Shown in pieces: positions 42,913 to 52,426 of a stretch of 55,426 bases of DNA; positions within the stretch are counted from its first letter, which is position 1; every line of letters starts with the position of its first letter. Position numbers and translations under genes: made by a program. Under the pieces are notes generated by a model that made no database searches, was not told the DNA's origin, and saw nothing but the letters and a program-made list of their open reading frames with translations. Location of the stretch: contig JABLXH010000058.1 in the NCBI GenBank assembly GCA_013178155.1, positions 1-55,426 on the forward strand, written 5' to 3'. The DNA comes from Armatimonadota bacterium (GTDB taxonomy: Bacteria; Armatimonadota; Zipacnadia; Zipacnadales; UBA11051).

Positions 42913-44649
42913 TCAGGCGCGGCGGCGCTGCCCCAGCCACTGGCGCAGCTTGGGCAGCGGCCAGGTGTTGATGACCGAAGGAGCCTCGACCCAGCCGCGG
43001 CGAGCGGTCATGACGCCATAGCGCAGGAGTGCCAACTCCTTGGGACCGTGAGCGTCGGTGTTGATGCACAGCTTGACGCCACGCTCCACGGCCAGGCGGC
43101 AGTGAGCGTCATTGAGATCGAGCCGGTGGGGGCTGGAGCTGACCTCCATGGCGACGTCGTGCTCACGGGCCGCGTCCAGCACGTCGTCCAGGTGCAGGCC
43201 ATAGGGGGGCCGCTCCAGCACCAGCCGGCCGGTTGGGTGTCCCAGGACGTCCATACGGTCCGAGGTGATGGCCTTGAGCACGCGGGCAGTCATCCGATCC
43301 GCATCCTGGCTGAACCCCTGGTGGATGGACGCGATCACGAAGTCCAGTTCGGGCCAGAGGTCTTCCGGGATGTCAAGCGTTCCGTCCGACAGGATGTCCG
43401 CCTCAATGCCTGCCAGGACGGTGAAGTCGCCCAGTTCGGCGTTCAGTTCGCGTATGGCCTGGATCTCGGCCCACAGGCGGTCGCGGTCCAGGCCGTTGGC
43501 GACGTAGAGTGAGGCCGAATGGTCTGTGATGCCGATGTGGCTGTAACCATACTCCCGGGCCGCGGCGACCATCTCAGCCAGCGGCAACTGCCCATCGCTG
43601 GCGTTCGTGTGCATGTGCAGGTCGCAGCGCATGTCTGCGTCAGTCAGAAGGTGGGGGAGCCTGCCGGCCTCGGCGGCCTCGATCTCCCCGCGGTCCTCGC
43701 GCAGTTCCGGGGGAATCAGCGGCAGCCCCAGCGCGGCGTAGATGCCCTCTTCGTTCTCGCCGGCAACCTGGTCCCCTTTGTCTTCGGCAATGCCACGATA
43801 GAGACCGTATTCGTTGAGGGTAAGTTCCATGCGCTGCGCACGCTCGCGCAGCCGGATGTTGTGTTCCTTGGAGCCAGTGAAGTAGTTGACGAGAGCGCCG
43901 AAGGACTCCGGCTTTACGACACGCAGGTCCACCTGCAGTCCCCGCTCCGTGCGGCCGCTGACCTTGGTGTCGCCGGCCATTTCGACCGTGGCCAGCCCGC
44001 CTTCGCGGGCAAACCACGCGCAGACCGCGGCCGGATCGTTGCTGGTAGCCAGCAGGTCCAGATCACCCACCGTCTCGCGACGGCGGCGGGTACTGCCCCC
44101 CATCTCGGCCGCAAGCACCTCCGGATGCGCCCGCAAGCGGGCCACAAACTCCTCGGCCAGGGGGAGAGCCTCGCCGAGCAGCCAGCGGTCCTGCCCGGCT
44201 CGCACCAGCTCGATCCCCTCCAGGATCTTCTGCTCGGTCTTGGCGCCAAACCCCGGCAACTGGCGCAACTGCCCCGCCCGCGCGGCCGCCTCGAGCTCGT
44301 CGAGAGTGGTCAGTCCCAGTTGCTCGTAGACGACGCTGGCCTTGCGGGGGCCGAATCCCGGGACGCGCAGCATTTCCAGCAGGCTCTCCGGGACCTTCTC
44401 TAGCAGATCGTCCAGATGCGCCGTCCGACCGTCGCGCACCAGCTCGGTGATGACCTCGGCGATGCTCTTGCCGATGCCCGGCAGGCCAACCAGCCGCCCC
44501 TCGGCCACCAGTTCGGTGGCCTCCTCAGCCAGCCCAGAGACCGTCTCCACAGCGCGCCGGAAACTGCGCACCTTGAAGGGGTTCTCGTTGAGGATCTCCA
44601 GCAGGTCGGCGATCTTCGCCAGGACCGCGGCGATCTCGACGTTGGTCAT
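42913..44649 (-). CDS. polX: DNA polymerase X with PHP exonuclease domain
   Basis: 578 residues, the usual size of bacterial PolX. Residues 1-150 carry helix-hairpin-helix motifs (LVGLPGIGKSIAEVI, RVPGFGPRKASVVY, LRQLPGFGAKTEQKI). The nucleotidyltransferase centre has Asp196 and Asp198 in VGDLDLL and Asp241 in QVDLRVV. The PHP domain begins with MRCDLHMHTNASDGQ and continues GITDHSASLYVANG, FVIASIHQGF and INTDAHGPKEL, giving a metal-dependent 3'-5' exonuclease. It acts in base-excision and gap-filling repair. It is a housekeeping gene in an otherwise secretory region; 33 bp separate it from the glycosidase-like gene downstream. Confidence 0.96.
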   Translation of the reverse strand: MTNVEIAAVLAKIADLLEILNENPFKVRSFRRAVETVSGLAEEATELVAEGRLVGLPGIGKSIAEVITELVRDGRTAHLDDLLEKVPESLLEMLRVPGFGPRKASVVYEQLGLTTLDELEAAARAGQLRQLPGFGAKTEQKILEGIELVRAGQDRWLLGEALPLAEEFVARLRAHPEVLAAEMGGSTRRRRETVGDLDLLATSNDPAAVCAWFAREGGLATVEMAGDTKVSGRTERGLQVDLRVVKPESFGALVNYFTGSKEHNIRLRERAQRMELTLNEYGLYRGIAEDKGDQVAGENEEGIYAALGLPLIPPELREDRGEIEAAEAGRLPHLLTDADMRCDLHMHTNASDGQLPLAEMVAAAREYGYSHIGITDHSASLYVANGLDRDRLWAEIQAIRELNAELGDFTVLAGIEADILSDGTLDIPEDLWPELDFVIASIHQGFSQDADRMTARVLKAITSDRMDVLGHPTGRLVLERPPYGLHLDDVLDAAREHDVAMEVSSSPHRLDLNDAHCRLAVERGVKLCINTDAHGPKELALLRYGVMTARRGWVEAPSVINTWPLPKLRQWLGQRRRA

Positions 44650-44718
44650 CTCGTCACCCGTTTCACCCCTGCGCCCCGTCCGGCTACCGGGCTCCTGGCC
44701 GAGTGCGCAGTGCCACGG

Positions 44719-45924
44719 CTACATCAGGTCCAGGCAGGCCAAAGCCGACTTGTTGCGGATGATGAGCTTGCCATCGGCGACGATGGGAGCCGTCCAGCTC
44801 TGGCCGCCAAGGCCTTGCAGGCGTCCGAGCTCCTGGTACCCTTCGGTGGAGGCCGCAGCCATGATGATCTCGCCGCTGGCTCCGCTGAGGGCGATGATGA
44901 CATCGTCCACGATGACGATGCCGCCCTTCTCAAACCCTCCCTGGCGCCACAGCACTGTACCGTCGCGGGGCGCCAGGCAGATCAGGTCGCCGGGGTCCGT
45001 GGTGCCCCAGATGAACCCCTTGTAGTAGATGGGGCTACTGAAGTGCGCCTGCATCGCCTTGGAGAACCAGACCTGCTGCGGGCCATCAGGCGAAATCTGG
45101 AAAACCCCGCCGCCAAAGCGATAGCCGCTGGTGGCAAAGACGTAGTTGCCATCCACGATGGGCAGAGCAGCGTTCACGCCATAGCTGGTCTCCCAGGGGA
45201 TCTGCCAGAGCAAAGCGCCATCGGCGGCGCTAACGCCGGTCAGAGCCTTGGCCGTGAAGACGATGTACTGCTTCACCTCGTTGATCGTGGCGATGACTGG
45301 TGTGGCGTAGCCGGTCTCGAAGGTCCCACCACCGGCCCAGATGGTTTCACCCGTCTTCTTGTTGAGGGTCACGACACTGGCCTCGGGGCCCCCGGCGACT
45401 ACCACGAGACGGTCGCCGTCCACGATGGGAGAGGCCGTATAGTCCCACTGGGGCTTTTGGCCCTGAAAGTCGGCGCGGAGGTCGCGGGACCACAGCCGGG
45501 TGCCGTTCGCCGCGTCAAGAGCGTGCAGCAGGCCGTTGCGGCTGAGGGTGTAGACGAGCCCCTCGTCAATGCAGGGCGTGGACCTGGCAAAGCCGTAGTT
45601 GGGGTCTCCGGGGTCATCGTAGACGAAGGTCCACACATCCTGGCCAGTGGTCAGGTCAATGGCCCGCACGACGTCCTGGGCCCCGCGATGGTCAATGATG
45701 TAGACCTTGCCTCCGGCGACGGCCGGCCCGGCGTAGCCGTCATCGCTCATCGCGGTCTGCCACAGCACCCGCGGCGGCCGGTTCGCCCAGTCCTGGTTGA
45801 TACCGGTGTCCGGCGCCATGAAGTCACCCTTGGGTCCCCCGAAGCGCGGCCAGTCGGCGGCCTGGCCCATGTTCGCCAGCAGCAGTCCGCCCATCAAGAG
45901 TACGGCGGTGAGACGTACGGTCAT
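44719..45924 (-). CDS. Secreted PQQ-like beta-propeller protein
   Basis: 401 residues with a signal peptide (RLTAVLLMGGLLLANMGQA) followed by DWPRFGGPKGDF, the standard opening of PQQ-binding-like propellers. Repeats such as VYIIDHRGAQDVVRAIDLTTG, LLHALDAANGTRLWSRD, VVTLNKKTGETIW and LICLAPRDGTVLWRQGG show the xLDxxTGxxxW blade signature of BamB and quinoprotein-like folds. It has no recognisable quinoprotein active-site Cys pair or c-heme site, so it is more likely a binding or scaffold protein. GAGGT precedes the ATG. It lies after a second propeller gene and an ABC permease on the same strand. Confidence 0.85.
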   Translation of the reverse strand: MTVRLTAVLLMGGLLLANMGQAADWPRFGGPKGDFMAPDTGINQDWANRPPRVLWQTAMSDDGYAGPAVAGGKVYIIDHRGAQDVVRAIDLTTGQDVWTFVYDDPGDPNYGFARSTPCIDEGLVYTLSRNGLLHALDAANGTRLWSRDLRADFQGQKPQWDYTASPIVDGDRLVVVAGGPEASVVTLNKKTGETIWAGGGTFETGYATPVIATINEVKQYIVFTAKALTGVSAADGALLWQIPWETSYGVNAALPIVDGNYVFATSGYRFGGGVFQISPDGPQQVWFSKAMQAHFSSPIYYKGFIWGTTDPGDLICLAPRDGTVLWRQGGFEKGGIVIVDDVIIALSGASGEIIMAAASTEGYQELGRLQGLGGQSWTAPIVADGKLIIRNKSALACLDLM

Positions 45925-45971
45925 GTTGGAAACCTCACACCTTCATATTATTGGAGCACGGCCTGGCCGCG

Positions 45972-47069
45972 TCACTTGCGGAAGCAGTACAGGGAGCCGC
46001 CCTCGGTCCCAATCACCAGCCGGTTGCCGCCGATGGCGGGCGAGGCGCTGACTCCCGAACCCAGGGCGTACTGCCAGACCTTGCGCCCCGTGGCCAGGTC
46101 CAGGCAGTACAGTCGCCCGTTGTCACAGCCAACGAAGACGCGGTTGCCGGCAACCACCGGAGAGGAGTCCACCGCGTCGCCAGCGGCGAAGACCCACTTG
46201 CTGGCCCCTGTGCTCCGGTCGAGGGCGAAGACGTTGCGATTTCGGGAGCCGAAGATCACGTAGCGCCCCGAGACGGCCGGAGAGCCGTAGCTGGCCCCGC
46301 CATTGCGGGCGAAGGTGGTTTTCCAGGCCACCTGCCCGCTGTTGGTCACAACGGCCGCGTAGTTGCCGGCCATGTCACCCACGAACACTGCGCCTGCGCT
46401 GTAAGCAGGGGCGGTGGCAAAGTTGCCGCCCAGAAATGACGGCGTCCGCTGCTTGCCGGTGTGGCGGTTGATGAAGCGCACATAGCCGTCACAACTGGCG
46501 ATGATTACCAGATCCCCGGCCACGGTGGGGCTGCAGTGCACCTGGGCGTCGGCTCTTGAGCTCCAACGCTTCTTGCCGGTGGCGACATCGAGGCAATAGA
46601 GGTAGTTGTCATAGGATCCCACCAGCACCGTGTCGCCCACCACGGTGGCAGAGGACATGATCTTGTCACCGGTGGTGTACTTCCATAGCTGCTTGCCGCT
46701 GGTGGCGCTAAGGGCATAGAAGACCCCGCTCTCGTCACCGACGAAGACCCTTCCGCCGCTGACGGCGGGGGAGGCGCTCACCGGCCCCTTGGTTGGGGTC
46801 TGCCAGCGGATCCGTCCGTCGCTGAGCCGCAGGGAGACCACGGCCTTGCCGCGGGCTCCGACATACACCGCGTCACCCACAATGGCCGCGGTGGAGGTGA
46901 CACCGCCCGCGATGTTGACGCGCCAGGCGAGTCGGGGACTGTCTGTGAAGGGTGTCGGGGCGACGCCGGTCATGGCCGCGTTACCCCGGAAGGAGGGCCA
47001 GTCAGCCGCGCAGGCTGCCGTGGCCGCGGCGATCAGAGCCAGAACCGCGCTTCTTGCGCTTCGCATCAT
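45972..47069 (-). CDS. Secreted PQQ-like beta-propeller protein, second copy
   Basis: 365 residues. The signal peptide (SARSAVLALIAAATAACAA) leads into DWPSFRGNAAMTGV, parallel to the neighbouring propeller. Blade repeats include VSLRLSDGRIRWQTPTKG, FYALSATSGKQLWKYTTGD, LYCLDVATGKKRWSSRAD, VFALDRSTGASKWVFAAGD and LYCLDLATGRKVWQYALG, at least seven. It is a BamB-like propeller with no visible cofactor site. It begins 31 bp after the giant FtsX permease gene, so it is likely part of the same transcription unit as the ABC genes; a role in surface protein or lipoprotein traffic is possible but unproven. Confidence 0.85.
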   Translation of the reverse strand: MMRSARSAVLALIAAATAACAADWPSFRGNAAMTGVAPTPFTDSPRLAWRVNIAGGVTSTAAIVGDAVYVGARGKAVVSLRLSDGRIRWQTPTKGPVSASPAVSGGRVFVGDESGVFYALSATSGKQLWKYTTGDKIMSSATVVGDTVLVGSYDNYLYCLDVATGKKRWSSRADAQVHCSPTVAGDLVIIASCDGYVRFINRHTGKQRTPSFLGGNFATAPAYSAGAVFVGDMAGNYAAVVTNSGQVAWKTTFARNGGASYGSPAVSGRYVIFGSRNRNVFALDRSTGASKWVFAAGDAVDSSPVVAGNRVFVGCDNGRLYCLDLATGRKVWQYALGSGVSASPAIGGNRLVIGTEGGSLYCFRK

Positions 47070-47100
47070 GCCATGCCCTCCCTGTCAGCGAGATCGGCTA

Positions 47101-50100
47101 CTACTCATGCCGCAGGGCGGCAACCAGGCGACCAGCGACCACCACCCGGCCGGCCCAGGCGCAGGTCAGCAGCCCGACCCCGAGTATACCAGACAGGACG
47201 ACCGCCAGCGCGCCCCAGTTCACTGCCGCCGCTGCCGAGGCCAGTTGCGGCGCGACGGCAACCAGAGCTGCCACCGTTCCCCCGACCAGGCCCGCTACCA
47301 GCAGGCCGGTGTGCTCCAGCATCAGCAGCGCCCCCAGACGTCCTGGCGTGAGGCCGACGGACATCAGTAGCGCAAACTGCCCCCGGCGTTCCAGAGCGGT
47401 GCGCAGGAGCAGGATCGCCAACCCCACCGTGCCCAGCATCAGCCCCACGCCGCCCAGAGCCAGGAACATGGCCAGGTAGGCGTTCTGCACGCCCAGGAAG
47501 GCCTGCAGGATCTCGCGCGTGGACCGCACCTCGATCCCGTAGTCGCCCAGGGCGCGGCGCAGCACCTGGGCCACGGCCTGCTCCCGTTCAGGAGGGCAGG
47601 CGACCAGCAGGTAGGCCGGACGGGTGATAGAGGGGTAGAGGCGGCGAAAGCCGGCCTCTGACACCAGCAACTCGCTCTGGAAGATGCTCCCCTGGAGCAG
47701 TCCCATGAACTGCACTTGCCCCGGCCCGCCCGGTGCCTGCACGTCGTAGGACCTCTCCAGCCCGGAATGCAATGTCCACTGCACACTGCTGGCATCGCCG
47801 AAGGCCGGCAACGGCGCCCCGGCAGGCGGCTCGCTGTCCAGTAACACCCACGGATTGGCAGGATGCGGACGGGCCCGGCTGACCACCTTGAAGCCCCCGC
47901 GCTCAATCATGGCCCGGGGGACGCCCAGAAGTCGGGGCCGGTTCGGGCGAGCGAGATTCAGGCAGCTAATGTCCTCACCGGGGCTGGACAGAAAGGCGAT
48001 GATCTCCACGCCCTGCAGCGCCGCCTCATCCTCGGCGCTGAAGCCCAGATTACGCCGCCCCGCCACGGTAGACGGGTCAGCCGGGAGCGGCACGGAAGCC
48101 ACCGCCCGCAAGGCGAAGCCTCCGGTGCCGGAATCCCTGCGTGTCGGGTCCAGCCGTGTCAGGTCCCGGGCGTTGGTTGCCACGGCCACCAGCACGAAGG
48201 TGGCGCTGCCCAGCAGTCCTGTCACCAGGAGGCTGCGGCCCACCTGCGCCGCCGCGTTTCGGGCGGCCAGGCTGACCAGGGACCGCGTGGCCCCCTCTCT
48301 CCGCAGCAGTCTCGCCAGCAACAACCGCGTGGTGGTGAGCCCTGCGACCAGCAGGAATGATCCACCGAGGAAGAAGGCAGTGGAGACCGGCAGGGCGCGC
48401 CCGGCCAGGGCCAGACAGGCGAGGGTCGCCAATCCGCTCAGGGCAGCGGCTGCCCGGACCATCCGCAGACGGCGCGGGGAGGGCGGGTGCACGCCCATGG
48501 CCTGCCAACCGCCCAGCAACTCCAGCGGCCGCATCGCCGCCAGTCTGCGCACGCTCCACAGCGAGGCGCCAACTCCCAGCACATAGGTCGCCACGCCGCC
48601 GATGACCAGACTGGCGGGCTCCAAGTGGAGCCACAGACGGGTGGTCATCCCCAGCGCGCCGCTCCAGTGAGTCGTCAGCGCAGTGATCAGCAAAGCGGCG
48701 TAAGCCAGTCCCGCTGGCACACCGACCGCCACGCCCAGCAGGGAGAGTAGTGCTCCCTCCGCCAGCAGTAGCCGCCCCAGTTGCCTGCCGGTCCAGCCGC
48801 AGGCCAGCAGCAGCCCGGCTTGGCTCGCCCGCCGCTCCAAGGACAGCCGCATCAGCAGTCCCGACAGCGCCAGACCCGAGGCCACAATGAACAGGCTGAG
48901 GCCCAGGAAGAGTTGGCCGAAATCAGAGGTCCCCTGTGCCGCTTGCAGGGCCAGTTGCCGCACAGGCCGGAATTGAGGTGTTTCTGGCGCCTGGACCAGG
49001 GCTTCGCGCAGGGCCGAGGCAAACAGCGTCTGCGCCTCCGCAGGGTCCATGCCCGGGGGAAGTAAGACCTCCAGCCCGGTGACCCAGTCGGCCTGCTCCT
49101 GACCGGGAGCGCTCTGCCACATGGCCCGGACGGTATCCAGGTGCACGAAAGCCTTGGGGGTGGCCCGGTACCGTTCCCAGTAGGCCTCGTCGCGCTGGGT
49201 GACACGGTTCATGTCCACCGGAAAGGGCGCGTTCCAGGCGTCGATACTGGCGGAGTCCGTGACGCCTTGCACCTCGGGCACCAGCTCCCGGTCCGCGAAG
49301 CGACCGGCAATGGGCACGATCCGTGAAAGGCGCAGGGTCAAGTCCGCCTCGGGGTAAGTGCCATCGTCAGTGGGGACCAGGTAGGACAACCGCACCCGGT
49401 CGCCGACTCCCACCCGCAGGTCGGTTGCCACCCAGTCGTTAAGCCATATCTCGCCAACGGGTGGCCCCATCTCCTGCAGGGCCGCGACCATGGAGTAAGC
49501 AGACTCCCGCTGCCCCGGCTCCGCACCGACGGCTTGCAGCCGTGTCGCCAGATAGACCGACTGACGGCCCAGGCGGCCACCAGTAGGGAGGGCAGCCTGG
49601 GCCGCCCGCATCTGCGCCTCCGTGAAGGTCATGGCCTGGCTGCCAAGACCGATGGCGTGTCGGCCCGGCTTTCGGCGCAGTCTGAGGCCGAGGTCGTCCA
49701 GATTGAGGGAGCGGTGGAGCTGCGCGTTGAGGTCTTCCAGGTGAGTCTGCTCCCCGCTCCCGCTCCCCGCGGTGGCGACAACGATGGCGTTGGCGCGGTG
49801 GGGCTGGCCGAGCTGCGCGGCCAGCCATTCGCGGTCCACGAAGATGTTGCGCGGTACCGCGGTCTGCGCATCCAATCGGAAGTCGCCGACCCCCGCCGAC
49901 AGAATCGCCCCTGTCTCCACCACAACCCCGGCCAGAGCCCCTTCCCTGGTGCGGCGGGCAAACAGCGTGTCGCCGCCGATAGCACTGGGACGCTGGACAT
50001 TGAGTAGCAGCGTGTCACCCGCAGTCAGGCCCAGGTCGCGAGAGAGGGCCGCGTTCGTGGCTACCTTGTCAGCAGCCAGATCTGGCGGGTCTTGGGCGCC

Positions 50101-50442
50101 ACAGGCACGCCAGAAATCGCGGGTGACACCGACAATGGTGGCCTGGGGCACGGTCTGCTCTGTCTCGGGTTGGGTGACGGAGCCGGTGGTGATGATGATA
50201 GCGGCCGCGCCCTGGCGGACTCGACCTGCCAGGTCGGCCGCAAAATAATGCGGTGTCTCCATCGCGAACCCGATGCTGCCCAGGCGCGAAAGCGTTGTGT
50301 CACGGATGCTGCCGCGCACCGAATCCCCGATGACCAGTGAACCTGTGATGACGGCGGCGGCCACGGCCAAGCCGAGGGCCACGCACAGGCCCGTGGCCCA
50401 GTAGTGGGTCAAGGTGCGGGCCAGCAGCCGGCGGTTGGTCAC
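47101..50442 (-). CDS. Giant FtsX-type ABC permease
   Basis: 1113 residues from GTG 50442, which overlaps the ATPase stop as GTGA. One N-terminal helix (TGLCVALGLAVAAAVITGSLVIG) precedes a large extracytoplasmic domain of about 450 residues. Then come an FtsX core (LFLGLSLFIVASGLALSGLLMRLSLERR, with helices to about 640), further helices near 650-780, a second periplasmic domain, and a C-terminal FtsX core (LALGGVGLMLGTVGLAILLLRTALERR). This tandem layout is that of the YbbP/DUF214 large permeases, which work with LolD-like ATPases to move or release lipids or lipoproteins rather than import solutes. The ATPase is the adjacent gene. Confidence 0.85.
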   Translation of the reverse strand: MTNRRLLARTLTHYWATGLCVALGLAVAAAVITGSLVIGDSVRGSIRDTTLSRLGSIGFAMETPHYFAADLAGRVRQGAAAIIITTGSVTQPETEQTVPQATIVGVTRDFWRACGAQDPPDLAADKVATNAALSRDLGLTAGDTLLLNVQRPSAIGGDTLFARRTREGALAGVVVETGAILSAGVGDFRLDAQTAVPRNIFVDREWLAAQLGQPHRANAIVVATAGSGSGEQTHLEDLNAQLHRSLNLDDLGLRLRRKPGRHAIGLGSQAMTFTEAQMRAAQAALPTGGRLGRQSVYLATRLQAVGAEPGQRESAYSMVAALQEMGPPVGEIWLNDWVATDLRVGVGDRVRLSYLVPTDDGTYPEADLTLRLSRIVPIAGRFADRELVPEVQGVTDSASIDAWNAPFPVDMNRVTQRDEAYWERYRATPKAFVHLDTVRAMWQSAPGQEQADWVTGLEVLLPPGMDPAEAQTLFASALREALVQAPETPQFRPVRQLALQAAQGTSDFGQLFLGLSLFIVASGLALSGLLMRLSLERRASQAGLLLACGWTGRQLGRLLLAEGALLSLLGVAVGVPAGLAYAALLITALTTHWSGALGMTTRLWLHLEPASLVIGGVATYVLGVGASLWSVRRLAAMRPLELLGGWQAMGVHPPSPRRLRMVRAAAALSGLATLACLALAGRALPVSTAFFLGGSFLLVAGLTTTRLLLARLLRREGATRSLVSLAARNAAAQVGRSLLVTGLLGSATFVLVAVATNARDLTRLDPTRRDSGTGGFALRAVASVPLPADPSTVAGRRNLGFSAEDEAALQGVEIIAFLSSPGEDISCLNLARPNRPRLLGVPRAMIERGGFKVVSRARPHPANPWVLLDSEPPAGAPLPAFGDASSVQWTLHSGLERSYDVQAPGGPGQVQFMGLLQGSIFQSELLVSEAGFRRLYPSITRPAYLLVACPPEREQAVAQVLRRALGDYGIEVRSTREILQAFLGVQNAYLAMFLALGGVGLMLGTVGLAILLLRTALERRGQFALLMSVGLTPGRLGALLMLEHTGLLVAGLVGGTVAALVAVAPQLASAAAAVNWGALAVVLSGILGVGLLTCAWAGRVVVAGRLVAALRHE

Positions 50443-51137
50443 GCGGGGGCCCCCTGTGGCACGAGGCGACCCTCGCGCAGCCGCAGCGTGCGCTGGCAAC
50501 GCGCGGCCTGCTCCGGGTTATGGGTCACCATCATGACCGTCGCGCCCTGGTCAGCCGCCAACTCCAACAGCAGCGAGATGACGCTGGCACCGGTGTCCAG
50601 GTCGAGGTTGCCAGTCGGCTCATCGGCGAGCAAGAGCTGGGGGCGATTGATGAGGGCGCGGGCGATGGCTACACGCTGGCGTTCGCCTCCCGATAGACGC
50701 GAGGGGAAGCTGTCGCGGCGTTCCGACAGGCCCACACGGTCCAGCAAGGCACTGGCGCGGGCGTTGGCATCAGCGGTCGGTCGGCTGGCCAGCGTCGGCA
50801 CGAGGACGTTCTCTATCGCTGTCAGTTGCGGCAGGAGGTGGTGGTCCTGAAAGACAAAGCCCAGCGCACGGGCCCGGAACTCGGCGAGCGACTGTCCGCG
50901 CAGGCTGGTTACCTCGGTCTGTCCAAGATGAATGGTGCCGCTGGTGGGCTGGTCAAGGGTGCCGATGAGGTTGAGCAGCGTGCTCTTGCCCGAACCGGAG
51001 GGGCCGACGATAGCCACGGTCTCGCCCGCGGGCACGGTCAGGTCCAGCTCGTGCAGAATCGTCAACGCGCCCCCATCGGGGAGGGGATAGGCCTTGGTGA
51101 GGCGCTGTAGTACCAGGTCGCCTGCCGGTGTCGTCAT
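50439..51137 (-). CDS. LolD/YbbA-type ABC ATPase
   Basis: 232 residues. Walker A GPSGSGKST, Q-loop FVFQDHHLLPQLTAIENV, signature LSGGERQRVAIARAL and Walker B LLLADEPTGNLD are all intact, with MMVTHNPEQAARC as the H-loop. The LolD/MacB-type sequence ADEPTGNLD and its GTGA overlap with the giant permease gene show they form one transporter. The ribosome site is weak. It starts 80 bp after the stop of the MacB-type permease gene, on the same strand. Confidence 0.94.
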   Translation of the reverse strand: MTTPAGDLVLQRLTKAYPLPDGGALTILHELDLTVPAGETVAIVGPSGSGKSTLLNLIGTLDQPTSGTIHLGQTEVTSLRGQSLAEFRARALGFVFQDHHLLPQLTAIENVLVPTLASRPTADANARASALLDRVGLSERRDSFPSRLSGGERQRVAIARALINRPQLLLADEPTGNLDLDTGASVISLLLELAADQGATVMMVTHNPEQAARCQRTLRLREGRLVPQGAPA

Positions 51138-51217
51138 GGTCGCGTGACCCCGCTTGGGTAGGGTGTGGCGGCCGATGGCGTCTACAGGTGCTCGTCGCTA
51201 CACCCGGCACCAGACCG

Positions 51218-52426
51218 CTACTCGTAACGGAGCGCTGCGATCGGGTCCATGTCTGCCGCCTTTTTCGCCGGCCACAGCCCGAAGAAGATCCCGACGGCAC
51301 CGGCAAACAGGAACGAGTAGATGATCGAGGAGACGGAGATGATGGCCGTCCACCCGCTTTGTCTGGCAATGAGTTGAGAGAAGCCGATGCCCACCAGGAT
51401 CCCCAGCACACCCCCAATGGTGCTCAGGACCACAGACTCTACCAGGAACTGGGCCAGGATGTCGAGCTTGCGGGCCCCCACGGCCTTCCGGACGCCCACC
51501 TCACGGGTCCGTTCAGTGACCGAGACCAGCATGATGTTCATGATGCCTACGCCGCCGACCAGCAGAGAGACGAGGGCGATGGCTCCCAGCAGTCTCGTCA
51601 TGGTCTCGCCCGCCTCCGCCATACTCTCCAGGAACATGGATTGCTTCATGATGTTGAAGTCATTGTCCTGGCCGGGGCGGAGCCGGTGGCGTTTGCGGAG
51701 CAGCACCTCGATGCCCTTCTCTACCTTATCCACATCTTCCGCTGACCTCGCCGACACCGTGATCGAACTCAGGTTATCCTGGCCGAGCACGCGGTACATG
51801 ACAGTCGTCAAGGGGGCGACGATGGTGCTGTCGGGGCTCCCCCACATGGCACCCACCTCGGCGGCAGTGCCGATGATCTCAAAGGGCATGCCGTTGATGC
51901 GCACGAACTCGCCAATGGCCGGCTTGCCATAGAACAAGTCGGTGACCACCTGGCTGCCCAGCACGCAGACGCGCTTGCGCCCCCGCACCTCACTGTCGTC
52001 GAAGAAGCGCCCCTCGGTGATCTTCCAGTTGCGCACTTTAGCGTAATCCACCGAGGTGCCCACCAACTGGATGCTAGTGTTGCGGCTGCGGTACTTGGCC
52101 TGCACGCGGCCCCGGACCTCGGGGGCCACCCCTGCCACCCCGGGGACGGTCTTGGCGATCTCGACGGCATCTTCTTCCTTGAGGTTGATGACCGTCATCT
52201 CCTGCACGACACCCCCCCGCCGCGAGGGCCCGGGGTTGACCATCAGCAGGTTGGTGCCCATGCGCTCGATCCGGGACATCGTGTCTTTCTTCAGACCCTG
52301 ACCGATCGCGACCACAATGATCACCGCCGCCACGCCGATGATCACGCCCAGCATGGTCAGGAAGGAGCGCATCTTGTTGTGAACCAGGCTCATCAGCGCG
52401 ACGCGGATCCCCTCGTAGAGGTTCAT
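51218..52426 (-). CDS. MacB-type ABC permease
   Basis: 402 residues with the four-helix MacB/FtsX topology: helix 1 FLTMLGVIIGVAAVIIVVAIG, a periplasmic domain of about 220 residues (VPGVAGVAPEVRGRVQAKYR, PFEIIGTAAEVGAMWGSPDS), then IALVSLLVGGVGIMNIMLVSVTERTREVGVRKAVGA, the family's mechanical signature, and two final helices. In MacB the ATPase and permease are usually one chain; here the ATPase is a separate gene whose stop overlaps this ATG (ATGA). With the adaptor and TolC genes upstream it would export peptides, lipids or antibiotics across both membranes. Confidence 0.93.
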   Translation of the reverse strand: MNLYEGIRVALMSLVHNKMRSFLTMLGVIIGVAAVIIVVAIGQGLKKDTMSRIERMGTNLLMVNPGPSRRGGVVQEMTVINLKEEDAVEIAKTVPGVAGVAPEVRGRVQAKYRSRNTSIQLVGTSVDYAKVRNWKITEGRFFDDSEVRGRKRVCVLGSQVVTDLFYGKPAIGEFVRINGMPFEIIGTAAEVGAMWGSPDSTIVAPLTTVMYRVLGQDNLSSITVSARSAEDVDKVEKGIEVLLRKRHRLRPGQDNDFNIMKQSMFLESMAEAGETMTRLLGAIALVSLLVGGVGIMNIMLVSVTERTREVGVRKAVGARKLDILAQFLVESVVLSTIGGVLGILVGIGFSQLIARQSGWTAIISVSSIIYSFLFAGAVGIFFGLWPAKKAADMDPIAALRYE